Shown one piece after another: positions 33,301 through 46,645 of a stretch of 64,000 nt of DNA. Every line of letters starts with the position of its first letter. Within the stretch, counting starts at the first letter, position 1. The notes beneath the pieces are model-generated. The model was not told where the DNA came from, searched no databases, and saw only the letters and a list, made by a program, of their open reading frames with translations. Source of the stretch: Lentinus brumalis (Eukaryota; Basidiomycota; Agaricomycetes; Polyporales; Polyporaceae); contig MARA01000026.1 in NCBI GenBank assembly GCA_001792895.1, positions 496,001 through 560,000 on the forward strand, read 5' to 3'. Made by a program: the position numbers and the translations under genes.

Positions 33301-33469
33301 TATCATTTCGATATCTAGCGACTCTGAGACAGACTCACCGGCCCCCGCGAAATTGACGAAACTCGCCCCGATACAGCTTGCAAGGGCGAGGCTTGCGACC
33401 ACCATCCGTCACTCCGCAAAGGCACCACAGCGCAGACATGACCCGGAGGATATTATCGATCTTACATGA
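30337..33469 (+). CDS. YEN1: Yen1/GEN1-like Holliday-junction resolvase (XPG/FEN1 family)
   Basis: Four exons (30337-30360, 30424-30762, 30821-30936, 30988-33469) give 986 aa. The XPG N-domain is MGVPGLWDVLRPAGK ... FRVGIDASIWFYHA and FLPLFVFDGPKRPE. The I-domain follows with APGEAEAELAYLN and VLSDDVDTFLFGA, which supply the metal-binding acids. The helix-hairpin-helix is GGDYSDGLHGCG. The GEN1-specific chromodomain-like region is followed by a long Ser/Lys-rich disordered tail typical of phospho-regulated Yen1. Known members cut four-way DNA junctions symmetrically, late in the cell cycle. The second intron begins GCAAGT, a GC-AG intron that keeps the frame exactly. It is convergent with TSC2, with 252 bp between stops. 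Confidence 0.93.
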
Positions 33470-33721
33470 TTACTCGGCCATCTAACATTTTTTGAATACA
33501 TTCTTGTTTACTATCCAACAGTGAAGAGAACGCGTGAAGTAGCTGACGAAGAGGTGAGTAAGCAGACCGAGAGATGAGAGATGTCGTGGTTGTTGCTACA
33601 GTGTGCTGGGTGAGACCTGGAAAAAGACACGATGCATGCAGATGGAGGAAGAGAAGAATCATTCAAGAACGAACGCGTCCATATCTCGTGAAACTGCCGT
33701 GTGTGTGAGCGACCATAAGGC

Positions 33722-36700
33722 CTAGTAAGCTGTCGTGAAGTCCCGCAATCGCTGCTGACCGGCCAGACTGTCGTCTGGTTCAGGTACAGGGTCTGCGGCT
33801 TGCACCTGGTCCCTGAATCGCTGGATCGCATCCAATCTAGAGCGCCAGTTTGTGACAATCTCTTCGCGTTTCGTGTCCTTGTCCGTGCTCTGCCAGACCG
33901 TGACGAACCAGTCGGCCAGGAGGCTGATCTGCCGCACAAGCTGAGGAAGGTTCGCAGCCGAGATGAGCTTGAAATCCCCAACGGGTGTGAACTCGACCAT
34001 CCCGGGAGCGCGCTGCACCGTGACCTTGAAGTACTCGTGCTCGTGGAAGTTGTTCGAGAAGGCCGCGATCGCGCCTCGGGAGTGCGGCTCAATGACGATG
34101 TTGACGAACTGGAACTGAGTGGAGAGTGTGTCGAACTTGTATGGCTTCCCCGAGTCGTTCCAGACGATCCGGACGTAGTCGTTCCCGATGTGCGCCTTCT
34201 TGCTCATGCAGTTCGGATCGTCTCCGGTAGGCATCAACGTCGCAGTGTGGAAGAGAATTTGACCAATGTCGTCCCACCATGCATAGGCATACTCGCCGTC
34301 GATATCTGGATCCAAACCTCCGTCGTAGACGTCAGCCTGACCTCGGAGGTAGATGAGTCTCCCGAGCCCTTCGAGGAACCGCGTGTAAGCAGGAGAGCCA
34401 TGGGTGTTCCGAAGGATCTCTGTCTCGTGTTCCTGACCCGGCGCCACGTACATCACGCCGACCTTGTGCGTGTCGATCACGGGCATCCTATCAAAGGTAC
34501 GGAAGAATGTGGCCAGCTTGGACTTGTCAGTCACAAGGCGCCCGCGGCCAGCTGGACGCTTGTCTGGGTAGGCAGACAGCTGCAAGGCGAAGTAGCTGGG
34601 GTCGACGGCCACCTCTTTACGCCTCTGTGATGGCGCGCTGCGGCTCCAAACATAACCAGTGATAGGGTCTGGACGGGGCGTGCTGGGCGAAGAGACTGCA
34701 GTCTTGCTTAGCGCGTCCTTGATATCGTCCTGTAACATCACCACGGCATCAAACAACATCCATGTGAGACGAACGTGAAACGCACCACAGTTGCGTCGCC
34801 ATTGCCGTTCATCTCTTCCGTTGAGTCGTCCCCGGCGCCCTCGTCACCGTCGTCCTCCCGGTCCATCATCAACATCGCAGAGATCGACACAAGATCGGGG
34901 TCAACGTCTCCCAGAGGCACCATCGGGACGTTCTCAGCTCGGACCAAGAACTTGGTGAGACCTGAAGCTCGCCGCGATAAGACTTCGATCCAGCCCCGTC
35001 TTGCTAGGGCGCGAATGGTGACGACGGAGTTGCCCAGGATCCACGTCTTCTCGCTGATGGCTGGTTCGGACCCCTTGCCTTGTAGAGTGGGGTTCATGAC
35101 GATCTCGTCGAGCGTCGACTTAGCCGGGCGAGGGTCGGCGCTGGCGTACGTGTACCTCGCGAGCCAGTCGAAGGCGACCTCTGTGGGACCATCGACATCG
35201 CTCCTCCCGCTGTTCGCCAATAACAGCTGCCTGACGATAAAGCTGACGTGACGATGCCTGTCCGGCATGTCGACGGCGAGAAACCAGACGTAGACGATGT
35301 AGTAGGACATGATACGGACGTGCTGCGACAGCGCCCAGGAGATCGACGAGGACCCGTCGTTGCGATTGTGTTGCTCGAGGTACTTGAGCGCGACCGCAAA
35401 CACCATCTTGTAGTCGCTTTCGGTGAAGTTCACATACAGCGAGCGCTGAGAGCCGACGATAGCGAGGAAGTCGATGATGTGCACGGCCATTGTCGAGTTC
35501 GACATTATTTGCGAGAGCTTCTCCATGATGCGCGGGAGGTACTTGGTCATCGAAGCTTGCAGCTCAAATGAGGAGAGCGAAAGCGCGTGGAGACAGCACC
35601 GCTGCGTTGACGGCTGTAGGGAGAGCCCGTGGAGGAACACCTCCACCAGTTGGTGCAGAGGCTGCACGGTCTCGAGGCAGCGTCTGTAGCTGATGAGGAC
35701 CGTGAGCGTGTGGAACGCAATGCCCTGCGCGTCTCGAGCATTTATGTTCTCCGGCCAACGCTCGACCTGTCTTGCAAAAGAGTTGTCCGACAGCCCCTTG
35801 CAGAACATGTTCACCAGCTTCGCTATAACGAGCTTGGACCGTGGACCGCAGAAGAGGTGCTTGTTAGCGAGCTGTGTCGGCAGATGGCAGAGGACATAGG
35901 ACAGAATCTCCCACTCCTTCTCGCCCTCGAGGATCTCCACCAGCTTCGAGAGGTACAAGGAAGACCGCAAGACGGACTCGCTGGTTCCTGGGCAGGTGGG
36001 GTCGTACGAAGTCATGCCTTCGCTGGAGACATCCGACGCAGCGACAGAGAATGGGAGCACTTCTGGGATTGACCACATCTGCTCGCGAGGCTTGAGCTTG
36101 GGCATCGGCGTGGAGAGGACTCGGGTAGGGACCCTCGAGCGGCTCCGGCTCGCGTCCATGCGCGGTCCACCACGGCCTGTCGAGGGCCTCCGCCCGTCTC
36201 GCTCCTGCGGCACTCGCGGGCGGGCACGACGGACTTCCTCGTCTCGCATGAGATCCTCTACGGTATTCGGTCCTGCTTCCGCTCTGTTGATGAGGGCGGC
36301 GAGTGCAGCGATGTGTCCGTCTCTGTCGTGGTCATGCTTCTGAAAGTACAGCCTGTGGTCACGATCGACCCGGAGGCGCATCAAGAACTGCAGTGCTGTC
36401 AACCGCGCGCGCACGCAGCCCGCGCTTGATGTAAGCTCCACGAGGTCCTTAAAGACGAGCCTCGCATGCCACAGGCTACTCCGTGATTGGGCGAGTGGAG
36501 TGAAGACCAGTTGACTGAATACAGATATCATGGCGATGACCGCGCCGACAGACCGAGGGTTCGTGGAAGCGGAAGTGGAGGGGATATCGATGGCGGCGAG
36601 TACGGGCGAGGGTACTTCAACCGGAAGGGGCATGTCGTTCGTAGATCGACGAGGTTTGGATTGGGAGCGTGAGGGCATACTCGAAGTCAGCGACGACAGA

Positions 36701-39118
36701 AGGGACATCACGGAAGGCAACGCATCCTTCTGCGGAGGTGACATCGGGTACTCGGAGGCCACCCGCGACAAGACAGGCGATGTCGCGGCCGTGTTAGCTG
36801 GAGGAATGATGGCAGGTGGCGAGAGTGCTGCCGACTCGACAGTGAGAATGGATGCTGCGTCGTCATCATCGTCCTGCCGCTGCTCGCGAGCGACGCTATC
36901 CAGGAAGTCGAGGATATCCTCGCAAAAACTCTCCCTCGCCTCGCACTCATGCGTACCCGGGCTGTCGGCATGTCTCTCCACAAGCCGAAGTACAGCCTCG
37001 TCTGCCAACAAGTTCCATGCGACTAACGCTGTCTGATCCTCGAGCTCGTTAGGAGAATGTTGCTTCCATACGTCGAAGACGAGCTCCGCTAGGGGCTTCC
37101 GATATGCTGGAATATCCTTCACAAATTCCCAAACAGACTGCAGATGGTCCATCGCATGCTGCCGTGTGGTGTGCCTGGTAGGGGAAAACAGGTTCGGGAT
37201 GGCCAGGATGGAACTCCAGTCGTCCAGCCACGCCAGCGACGTTGGTGATAGCAGCTGGCGATCTGCCATGTTGACAAGCAGTTGGGAGAGGTCGCGATCC
37301 GGCAGATGATCGGCAAGTGACAAAATAATGGATGGCAGCACCGGAAACAAAGGCGTCGTCTTGAAGTCTTGTGCGAGAATGTTGGCGATCGCGGACAGGA
37401 AGGGAGAAGATCCTTCGGGGCGGTTCAGCGAGATGGGCACGAGGCCGCCGTCGGGTGTCCTTGTTTCGGACCATTAACTGCCTTGACATTGATACAGCAG
37501 CGAGATGTACATACTTGAGCGTCCGGACGTAGACAACAAGCTCACGCATGACCCTACCGACAGACTCGACCTCTTCGTCGTCGACCTCTTCGCCTTCACC
37601 TCGTTCGTCCATGGCTTGAATGTCGTCCTTGACGATAGATGCAATCTCGTTGAGGACATCTTCTCTGTGCGATGCAACTTCCATCGGGCTTGCTTCTTGC
37701 TCCTGCGAGATCCATGTCCGCGCAGCGCGCGCAAGCACATTGGCGAACCGTATGAGGTCCCACCCTGCACCTTCATCTGGCGCCCAAGCACGCTCCATCA
37801 GTCCACGCTCGAGGGCTAGGTGTGTCGGGACTCCCGCTGGTGAGTGTTCGTATGATGAGACGCGCGCAATGTACCCACGCGCAAGGCGACCTTCAAGTAC
37901 ACGTCGAAGTGACATTCGCAAGGTACGCAGAGCTCCCCTAGAGGTCTGTATCGATACATGAAGGTCTTGTGAACGGGGAAAGAAGTGGCGCTTGAGGAGG
38001 ATTTTGCAATGGGAGGCATAAGGACCGGCGACGAGCTTGCCAAGGAGGTCTGATACTCTTTGCTCGAGAGAATGCTGGTGTGGAGGGGGAACCTGCAAGG
38101 AGATGCGGGGAAGCGGTGTAGCATAGAACGCCAATGAACGAAACAGGAGAGGTAGAATGGACGTAAGATAGGTGGGAGCGAGGGCGACGATACGTTCAGA
38201 AAGGTAGGTCAGGTAAGCGTCAACCATGATGTCAGCTGGGTGCTTGACGAGGGATAGCTTCGGCACAGATGTGGAAGAATGATGTCGCCTGTGCGAAGGA
38301 AGCTTCGGCGGCGAGACCGCTTTTGAGGACTGTGGCTCGACGAGTGGTGAACTGGGAGGTGAGAGTGCAAAATCATTGGACATGGACAAAGCCCGGTCCA
38401 GCAACTTCTCCCATAAATGCAGCACCCCGGCTGTATCGTCTTCAGTGAGGCGCGACACAAGTTCCGGTCTTCGTACGAGGTCGATGAGGAGGGCGGTAAG
38501 GGATTCAACGCTCCGCTGGCGCTCTAATCTGTCCTCGTGCGAGGTGTCTGTACGCATGACTGCAAGCCCGTCGAATGCGCGCTCAATCCAGCTTGCGAGC
38601 ATCCGCAGTATCTGTGTCTCCATCCCCAAGGTCTGCGACCCGGAATTTATGAGAGCTGCAAGCGCCCGCGACCGGGCCTCCCAAAGCTCCTGTGACCACG
38701 GGGCATCTACGAAGAGGGACAGACACGATAATCTGTCGGCAGTAGAGACCATGGAGGGACCGTTTGCCTCGAGGAACGCCGTGAGGATATCATACCCGGC
38801 GGCTTGGAGGGGCGCCGGTGACTCCGCCGAGCATAGTTTGAAGAGGATGGGGTGTAGAATGGATAGACGAGGGGGAGGCGAGTGCGCACCGATTGACCCA
38901 AGAGCAGCTGCCAACGATCTCGCAACAGTGAGGGATGGTACGGCCGGGGGAGTGAGCGCCTCAATCAACGCCTCAAACTGGATGGGCTGGGAGACGGCCG
39001 GCGGAGCGGGCGTCGGGGCGTTCTCCGCCCTTCCGCGCCGCCAATTGCCAAACGGAAATGCGCTAGTGTTTGCTCTTTGCCTTGATGGTCTGTGAGCGTC
39101 GTCATTCTGTGAAGGCAT
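33722..39118 (-). CDS. TSC2: Tuberin (TSC2), GTPase-activating protein for Rheb
   Basis: Three exons (39118-37515, 37459-34786, 34729-33722) give 1761 aa. The N-terminal part is alpha-helical (tuberin N-terminal type, with SQPIQFEALIEAL and PAPLQAAGYDILTAFLEANG). The central tuberin region includes LKTPDGGLVPISLNRPEG. The C-terminal Rap/Ran-GAP domain has GKPYKFDTLSTQFQFVNIVI after AHIGNDYVRIVWNDSG, whose Asn corresponds to the catalytic asparagine thumb. With TSC1 (hamartin), tuberin lowers Rheb-GTP and restrains TORC1. The third exon is entered through a GTGCGT donor with a 56-nt intron. Length and domain order are normal, and the gene looks intact. Confidence 0.93.
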
Positions 39119-39649
39119 TCAGCGTGCTAGAGCCAAGGTCAATATAGCGCACACGAGCGGAGCGGAGTGAGGCAGCTCACGTCGCGATAGGGGTTGTTGT
39201 GGTACTGGGCGAAGACTTGAATCCAAGACGGAGGCAAGATGAGAGTTAGAAGGAAGTAGAGAAAGAGGGGCTGGAGGAAGGGCTGGAGGGAGCATGTACC
39301 TCGTCGCGGCGGTCGAGTGCAGGAGCAGGTCCGGCGCCGCCGACCATACATCATGCGAGGCGCCCAACGCCTACCTCCCGGCGCTTCCCGTCAACTCGTC
39401 TTTGCAACGTCTTTGCTCCCTCGTGCTCAAACAGACTCAGGCTCGATCAACCCCACTGAAGCTTTCTCACTTCCATCTCTCCTTCGTGGACACTGTCTGA
39501 ACCGAATGACTGTCTGTAAGGACTGCGTTGATGACTCAAAACGAGTACCCGTCGGGCCATTGTTCTCCACGGTGTCATAATGCAAGGAGGCCCGCGGACA
39601 AGCTTTGCAAGGGCGAAGCACCGGTGGTAAGTCTTGAGAATGCTGATTA

Positions 39650-40424
39650 CTATGTCTCCCGCTGATCTTGCTGTGATAGGCTCGGACGGTAAATGAGAGA
39701 GCATCGTGTCGATCTTGAATTTGTGACTTCCGGAGCACATCGTCCATCAGTTACGCTCCAAGGAAGAGATGAGATACCCGAAATCTGGCCATTTGGATGG
39801 GTGAGATTGAGGATATGCAGAGACGTACGTGGACAGTGCTGACCTTCCACTGCTTTTTTCGCGATTGCCATGCCCTTCACTTGACCTTTCTCGCGCTCCT
39901 TGTCAGTTTCCCCCGCTGCCTTGTGCTTCTTGTCCGATAGTGCCTATACAACGCTCGATAGCATGCACACGAATGAGACATGCATATTGAACGTACGAGA
40001 AGCTTTTGTTGCTCCTGCAGCAACTGCAGCCATAACTTGCGAATATGGTCCTCGACTTGCGCGTAGTCCAGCACGAATTTCTCGTATGTGCTGTTCCTGT
40101 CTCATCCGGATATGTCATACACATTGTCAGCGTTCATCGATCATCCGCGACGCTGGTGATACTCACAGGTCCGTCATCGCAGCCGAGTATTTCTCCAATC
40201 TGCCTCCGATCTGTTGGGTCGCCACAGTCAGTCAGGTGGGGCGCGACGACGTTCGTGCACTCACGCATGCGTTCAAGTCCGCCTTCGCCATCTGTAGGTA
40301 TCTCGTCTCTTTCTCCTTTCGCTTCTTCTCCCATGACGCTGGGATACACCATGGTCAGTGCGATTTGTGACTATATGCGTGGTTATATGCGCTTACATTG
40401 CATCTGAGCAGCGACGGCGGCCAT
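39650..40424 (-). CDS. Small coiled-coil protein, unknown function
   Basis: Starting at MAAVAAQMQ (40424), about five short introns join a highly charged helical protein: SWEKKRKEKETRYLQMAKADLNAC, then GGRLEKYSAAMTDL, YEKFVLDYAQVEDHIRKLW-LQLLQEQQKLL, and a Lys/Glu-rich stretch ending near VKGMAIAKKAVEGQ. Heptad patterning suggests a coiled coil. The last exon may read to a TAG at 39650 or splice again at a GTACGT near 39,828. The family is not recognised. It lies upstream of TSC2 on the same strand. Confidence 0.6.
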
Positions 40425-40649
40425 AAATCTGATTGGAATGCATCATGTCATGTTGAGCACTAGTATCGTGCATTCAATGTACTCACCCCGTATCGTCGCT
40501 GCTGAGGTACTGCTGCGAAAGCTTTGTGCCGTGGGCGACGGTGTCAGTGGCGACAGTACACTACCTCTCCGGCGACGCAAGAACATACTTTATCAGCGCG
40601 GCTTTGTGGCATGTTCAAGGATACAAGCGGTGATGGCGCGGGCAGCGGG

Positions 40650-40963
40650 TTAGGGCGGGAGAAGCAAGGCGACGGTGCGACTGGAGGGCAAGGAGGATGA
40701 GCGCGAGCCCGAGCAGTACGGTGAGCCTTATAGCTCCCGGTGCAAGGCCTCTTCTGTCAGAGCTCACTTCTCTCCAGATGTTCCCATGGCGCGTCATCAT
40801 CGCGCTCGCGATCGCGGACGGGCAGGCCCGCCTGCGTGACGTCGAATCGCGACGGGAAAGTGGCCTCGAACGGCAGACTTCGTTCCGGACCGAAGTAATC
40901 TGCGCACGGTGACTCTTCATAAGCTTCATATACTGATTCTACGTCCAAATGATCTATTCGCAT
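40650..40963 (-). CDS. Small hypothetical protein
   Basis: Two exons (40963-40768, 40726-40650) join to 90 aa. The first exon is acidic (MRIDHLDVESVYEAYEESPC) and the tail is Ser-rich. The alternative frame in the second exon encodes a hydrophobic segment, so the splice choice matters. There is no recognised domain and evidence for expression is weak. Confidence 0.35.
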
Positions 40964-41466
40964 TCAATCAACCATCATGCATGATTCTCCTGGGCCATGG
41001 TCATTGCAGGAGTCAAATAGTAGTAGTACCTCGAGCTCCGAGTCGGGCGCTCCGGTTCCGTATGTTTTCTTGGTTAGGCAAGTCAGCTGCCTAATATGGG
41101 AACCTGGACTGGAGACTTGACATACGTAGGTACATCGTGACGTTTGGTCTGTTAGTGTGAGTAGTTCCGCTCTGATACGCGCATGTACAAGTACTGTAAG
41201 TAGCTGCTGATGGTACGTACCTTTCTCAAGACAGAAATCAATATTAGCGGAGCCGGCAATATCCGTGTCAACAGTACAATCAGTGCAGGTCGGTCCTCAA
41301 TCGTCCTCTAAGTACCACGACTATTCTTTGACTTCACCCTCCTCCTCCCCCTGCCCAGAACGTTGTCCATCGCGGCTCACGGCTATATCTATCTCTGACC
41401 GCGTCCGAACGGAAGGACCATCAAGGCGAACCATCGTGAGACTTGAGACCCAAAACTCTCCACGCT
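40964..41466. other. Intergenic region
   Basis: About 500 bp upstream of the 954-aa gene. No clear gene or TATA box. A CT-rich tract near 41,330-41,360 may be promoter sequence. Confidence 0.35.
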
Positions 41467-44400
41467 ATGGCCGCAGTCCCTACTACACTCCACTCCTGGT
41501 CTTCGGACGTTGTCGAGGCCACTGGCGCAACAAAACTGGCTTTACACCTCGCCATTCAAGCCTTGATTCAGAATCAGGTGAACAACATCCTGGAGGCCAG
41601 GCATGTTCGCCATTGGTCAGAGTGGAAGCACGAGGACCTCCGTGGTCTGAGGTGCTCTACAGTGCAGAAGAGGAAAAAGCTTCTCTTAGAGGGTTATCCT
41701 GGACTACTGGCCGGCCCACACGCTCTTGCCCTCCGACACGAGCACTGGTCTCCTTGCTATGTCCTCTCCGCTGACATCCCCGTCGCTCGACTCCGGGAGA
41801 CACCCCACTTACAAGTGCTCAACGTCCTTTGGCAGCACCAACATTCAAAAGCGTTGTCCCTGACCTTCTACAACAACCATCTGGACAATTCACCCTCCTT
41901 CTCCGACTTCATCTCGGAGGTCCCCTCTACTAGCCGCTGCTCGCAATGGGCGGTAGGGCCGAGCGGGCGTGGTTTCCTCCGTGCTTGTCACTATGTGTTA
42001 GGCCCACATCAAAGAGCGCAAGGCAACATGTACCGTCTTGCCGTCGCCTTACGAGTGGGACATACAACGGGAGAGTCCATGTACCGAACCTCGGACACTG
42101 GCAAGGAGGAGTTTGCGCTGCGTCGGCAGGACCTCACTCCGCTCAGCTTTCAGCGCGTCAACAGTGATAAAGGTCGGCTTTATCAACAAAAAACCTCCCG
42201 TCCTACTGACATGACGCCATTTTCAGGCTACAGCTTCCCTTTCGACCACCTTCTCCCTTTGGGAACGCCGTTGGCGTCGAAGAAGTCTCGCATATCGGCT
42301 ATCTACAACGCGCGATTTTTACAAGGACTGTCCGAGAGATTATCGGACGTTCAGGTAGCCATGGAACCATCCCACGAACGATCACTCGTCAAGTCCAATG
42401 AGGTCGTGATTACGATCTACGGCCTTCGTGACCCCTCGCTGAGTCCGGAGTACCTGTTTTCGGGCGTATACGGTATATTCCCTCCCCCTCCCACCTTGAC
42501 GTGGGCTGTACCTGCACATGGCCAAGCTGCGACAGACATCACCTTCTTCCTCCTCCCTCGGAACGGGTCCCTTCCAGTGGGTGATGGACCGCGCAGCGTT
42601 GCAGAGACGCGTGGTCTCTTCTATCACCGTGACTATCTAATCCCGGAGGGGCCGTCTGCCAACAGGCTTTGTGTCAACTACTACGGCGACTTACACCTGA
42701 CTGCGGACGGCATGTCGGTGCAGGTGAGCGACGACCTCTTCGCACGATATCGCAAGACCGTCTCGACGGCAATGGATACGGCCATCCGTACGATACCCGA
42801 ATTGGCCGTCGAGCTCGCCTACGATATCCTCACAGAACCGGGCGACGTTGCAGACACATTCGGTAGGATGCTTGCTCGGGAAGTGAAAGCACAAGACGAC
42901 GACGGCAAAGAGGCGTACCGCACCGCTTTCACGAAGGCATGGTGCCGTCTCGATCCTGCCCTCGCTGCCCGAAGTGTATATCCATACGTCGCCGGCGTAG
43001 AGGACATGGCTCATGACAGAGCACTCACGGAGCAGCTGGGTCTGCATCCGATCTCCGTTGCTGCCCATGTGAAGGTGTTACTGGAAAATGTGGGTGCATA
43101 TCCCGCCATTGGAGTATACGCCGACCGCCTCTTGTGCTCGGCACCTGGTACCGTAAACGTCCCTCCAGGTATCGACGTCTTGAAGAGATGTCTCACAGTC
43201 CTGTTCCCCAATCTGCCAGGAGGCCCGCTGTCCGTCCGTCAGTACCCGTACCAGTTCCCTCGCGCGGTCTGGGACGCAGAAGCCCAAAACTTCGCGGTAG
43301 CATCTGCCGCATGCAACTGTGACATGCGCGAGGGCGAGCCTCCCGCGAGACACAACACAGATCCCGCATGTATGTGCTGGTGTGCTCCGGTACTGCAAGA
43401 AGCCGTGCTCAGTTGGCACACCAAAAGCGTCGGGCGTGGCCGCCCGGTCTCTCTTGTCGATCATGCCGCGATCGCAGAAGTTGCGCAACCACTGGCCAAA
43501 ACACTCGCAGAGAAAACGCTGTTCCATGTTTTGTACCAGAACTGCAAGTTCCCGTCGGTTCCAGACGTCCAGCAGGAGACAGCTTTCCTAGAGGCTGATG
43601 AAGGCGCAGAGCTGGAGTACGCTGATGCAACCCCCGTCTCCGCGTCGGTGCAGTGCGATCCGCGTTCGCCTGTGGCTGCTTCAGGCTCTGCCCCCGGTCA
43701 ACTACGCGCACTCCCTTCGATTCCTCCCCGCCTGGCGCGCCTCGGATTGTGAGTACTGCATACTTCTGACGCTGCTCGTCGAATGGAGATGAGACTGATG
43801 GTCGATTTACCACTCAGGAGGCCTATTTCCGCCAAGACAGGCTCATCAAGGACGAGAGAAGAGACTCGGATCGAACCGCCGCCCACAAGCATGTCGTGGT
43901 ACCAGGAAGAGGGTCTGTGCGACCTGCTGACGGTCCTGATTGCGATGGACCGCACCGCAGAGTCCAGCGCAGCCGAAGTACAGCACCATCACCAACAGGA
44001 ATTGGGTTTCCTCCGCGAGCAGCTCGACCTGAGCGTGCAGCAGCTCGAGACGGTCAAGCATGAAAGCGCGAAGTTGTTCCAGGAGTGTACCGCCGCACTT
44101 GCGGAGAAGGAGAGCACAATTGCAGCCATGGAGGAGAAGCTTCGCGAGAGAGACATGTCTTTGGACGAGTGCAAGCGGGAGGTTCTGCGGAGGGATGGGC
44201 GCGTGCAGTGGCTCGAGAAGGAGGTGCAGAACATGCAGGTGGAGTTGCAGAAATTGCGGAGGAACAGAGATAGATTCGCGCAGGTCACGCAGGTTATGCA
44301 GTCGTTGAACAGAGACGAGAGCGTTGATCCGACGGAGTTTATGGCCGCGGCCCTCGACGAGGACTCGGGTCCTTCGCGCAAGAGAGCGCGAGTGGAATGA
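41467..44400 (+). CDS. 954-aa hypothetical protein with C-terminal coiled coil
   Basis: Two exons (41467-43748, 43818-44400) joined by a 69-nt GTGAGT...CAG intron. The ATG at 41467 (MAAVPTTLHSW) is preferred; an in-frame TTG lies upstream. Residues 1-760 are globular with no family that I recognise, and include a Cys-rich patch (CNCDMREGEPP ... DPACMCWC) that might bind metal. The second exon is a long heptad coiled coil (FLREQLDLSVQQLETV through VQNMQVELQKLRRN) ending in a nuclear-localisation-like KRARVE. The arrangement suggests an oligomeric nuclear protein, but that is inference only. Confidence 0.8.
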
Positions 44401-44822
44401 GTTGAGTTGTTGAGACGACGTGAAGTCTGGTTGTTATGCCGTCGGTCTTGTGACAGGATGCAGGTAGAAACGCCGAGTGGGAGTCAGATTGAAGGCAGGC
44501 CCCGACGGTAATACTTACTTACGTCCATTGGCATGCCCTGGTACATGTACAGTTACGTACTAGCTGTACAGTACTACGGAGTCCGGACTCTGAATCTGGT
44601 TCGCTAATTTTAATCTACAGATTCCTTTACCGCGTTGACCATCCCACCGTCCGTCATGCATCATGCATCCTCCCTGTCGTCATTTGTCCCGCCGCTCGCG
44701 CAACTGCAGGCGTGCTTCTTGGCTTATCATTGTCAAGGCAGAGATAGGAAGAGACGCCAACTTGGATTCCCTATAACTCAAAGAACCGAGTCGCACATGG
44801 GGTTCGCTCTTGTGTACTTGTG
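44401..44822. other. Intergenic region
   Basis: About 420 bp between the hypothetical gene and the monooxygenase. It has short palindromes (GAGTCCGGACTC near 44578, GTACATGTAC near 44543) but no gene. Confidence 0.35.
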
Positions 44823-46464
44823 ATGCCCTCCGTTCAGCAGCGGTTTCGGGTAGCCGTCATCGGCGCAGGGCCAGCAGGCCTCGGAGCGCTGCTCGCGCTA
44901 GAGAAGGTCGAAGGCGTCGACGTGCAGGTGTATGAGCAAGCGCGGGAGCTGCGGGAAGTCGGCGCGGTACACACACCCATTCAATTCAGAAATGGGCCGT
45001 ATTGCCCGGGAAACTCTAACTCACGCATTTCTCCGCAGGGCATTAGCTTGCACTACAACACCTGGACGGTGCTCGAGAAGCTGGGTGTGCCATATATCCC
45101 ATCCGAGTCGTTTTTCCGCAACAGCGACTTGCTCCGCAACGGGCTGTGGAACGGACGGACGGGGGCCGTGTTGAAGACATCCTATGACTCTCGTATGTGC
45201 GCTCCTGTGTTATTTCAAGTTCTGTATGTGCTGACTTTCAACCAGCCAGCATCCCAGAGCACAAGCGACATGTGCGAACACAACGCGCCCGCCTGCAACA
45301 GGCTTTGCTGAACGTCGCCCCGAAGGAACGTCTCCATCTTCAGAAGCGTCTGGCGCAGATCGACTTCCTCCCTTCCGGAGAGGTAAGGCTGGAGTTCGAA
45401 GACGGGCATTCGACCTTCGTCGATCTTGTGGTTGGTGCGGACGGCATCCGCTCGGTGCGTATCTTCGCGACATCTCTGGCCGTGGACAAATTAGCCTCAC
45501 GCGGTGCCATCAGGTTGTGCGTCGAGCCGCATTCCCATCTCACACGATCGCATACTCGGGGCGAGTAGGCTACAGGAGCATTTTCCCCATATCTTTGGTG
45601 GAGAGCATCCCGGACATTCCTCTCAAGACGCTCTTCTGGCTAGGGCCTGACACCTCGTTGTACACCACGCCCATTGGGGACGGGCTCTTCGAGGTGAGCG
45701 GAAGGGGACCTGAGCCGAAAGAAGTGGGAGAGGCCGTGTCGTGGGGCCAACCTGCGGATAAAGAGACCATGAAGAGACATTTCACGGTACGTGGGGGCAG
45801 CAGCCTGTGTCTGGGCGAGCATGCTGACCTTACCGGGTGGGACACCAAGGAGTACCACCCCGTGGCACGGGCGATCGTGGATGCTATCCCACCAGAAACA
45901 ATCAAGCAGTTCGCGTTCTTCGGCGGACCTCAGCTAGAGACTGTCATCAAACATGGTTCGGTGGCGCTCCTGGGAGACGCCTCTCACCGTACGATCTTCC
46001 TCGATGCCTCCTCCTCCTTTCGCTCACTACTGCGCAGCGCTCTCCGGAGCATTCGGCTCAGGGGCAGCCTTCGCGCTCGAGGACGCCTGGACACTAGGCC
46101 AAGCCATCTCGCATACACTTTCCCACAAGCTCCCGCTGTCCGAGGCACTCCGTCTGTTCGATGACACCCGCAGCCCGTATTACTCCAAGCTCTACACCGA
46201 GCTTCGACGCATGGGCGCGGCGGCCGAAAAGGGCAAGAATCTTCCGTGGGACGAGCGAGTTGCAGACCGGATCGACGAGCGTTGGGGGAGCCATGATTGG
46301 ATATACTTGCATGACGTACAATCAACTTCCCCATACCGACGGATTCCTTGCGCTGATTTGTTTCGTCCTCACAGGTCGACGGCGCATGGAAGGCTACGCT
46401 GCAGAAGGAAGCAGATCAGACAACACTGCGCTCAGCGGTGGAAGAACCACAGGCTCACCTATAG
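44823..46464 (+). CDS. FAD-dependent aromatic monooxygenase (salicylate-hydroxylase-like)
   Basis: Six exons (44823-44966, 45039-45192, 45246-45454, 45514-45988, 46038-46315, 46375-46464) give 449 aa. The Rossmann motif is VAVIGAGPAGLGALLAL at residues 9-25. DLVVGADGIRS provides the DG motif, and ALLGDASHP ... GSGAAFALEDA is the second flavin motif. Family members hydroxylate aromatic acids using NAD(P)H and O2. The substrate cannot be read here. A stretch after KRHFT could be removed as an extra in-frame intron (GTACGT...CCAAG); both forms stay open. It is tail-to-tail with PAN3, about 180 bp apart. Confidence 0.88.
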
Positions 46465-46645
46465 ATATCCGTGGTCACTGACTTACTGCCAAATGCTATT
46501 GTCCGTGACCGTAGAAGCAGCACACACAGTAGGGTAGATCTTGGGAAGACGAGTCGTATTTCTGTATTTTCTGCGTCTTTTTCAGTTCTACGTATTTTCT
46601 GTGCTCATACTACTCGTGTCCTGCGCATGGCCCATCTCGACACCG

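Noticed and set aside
33800..34630. Plus-strand frame of 276 codons opposite TSC2
   Set aside because: It is the antisense shadow of the conserved RapGAP exon and lacks its own homology or start context.
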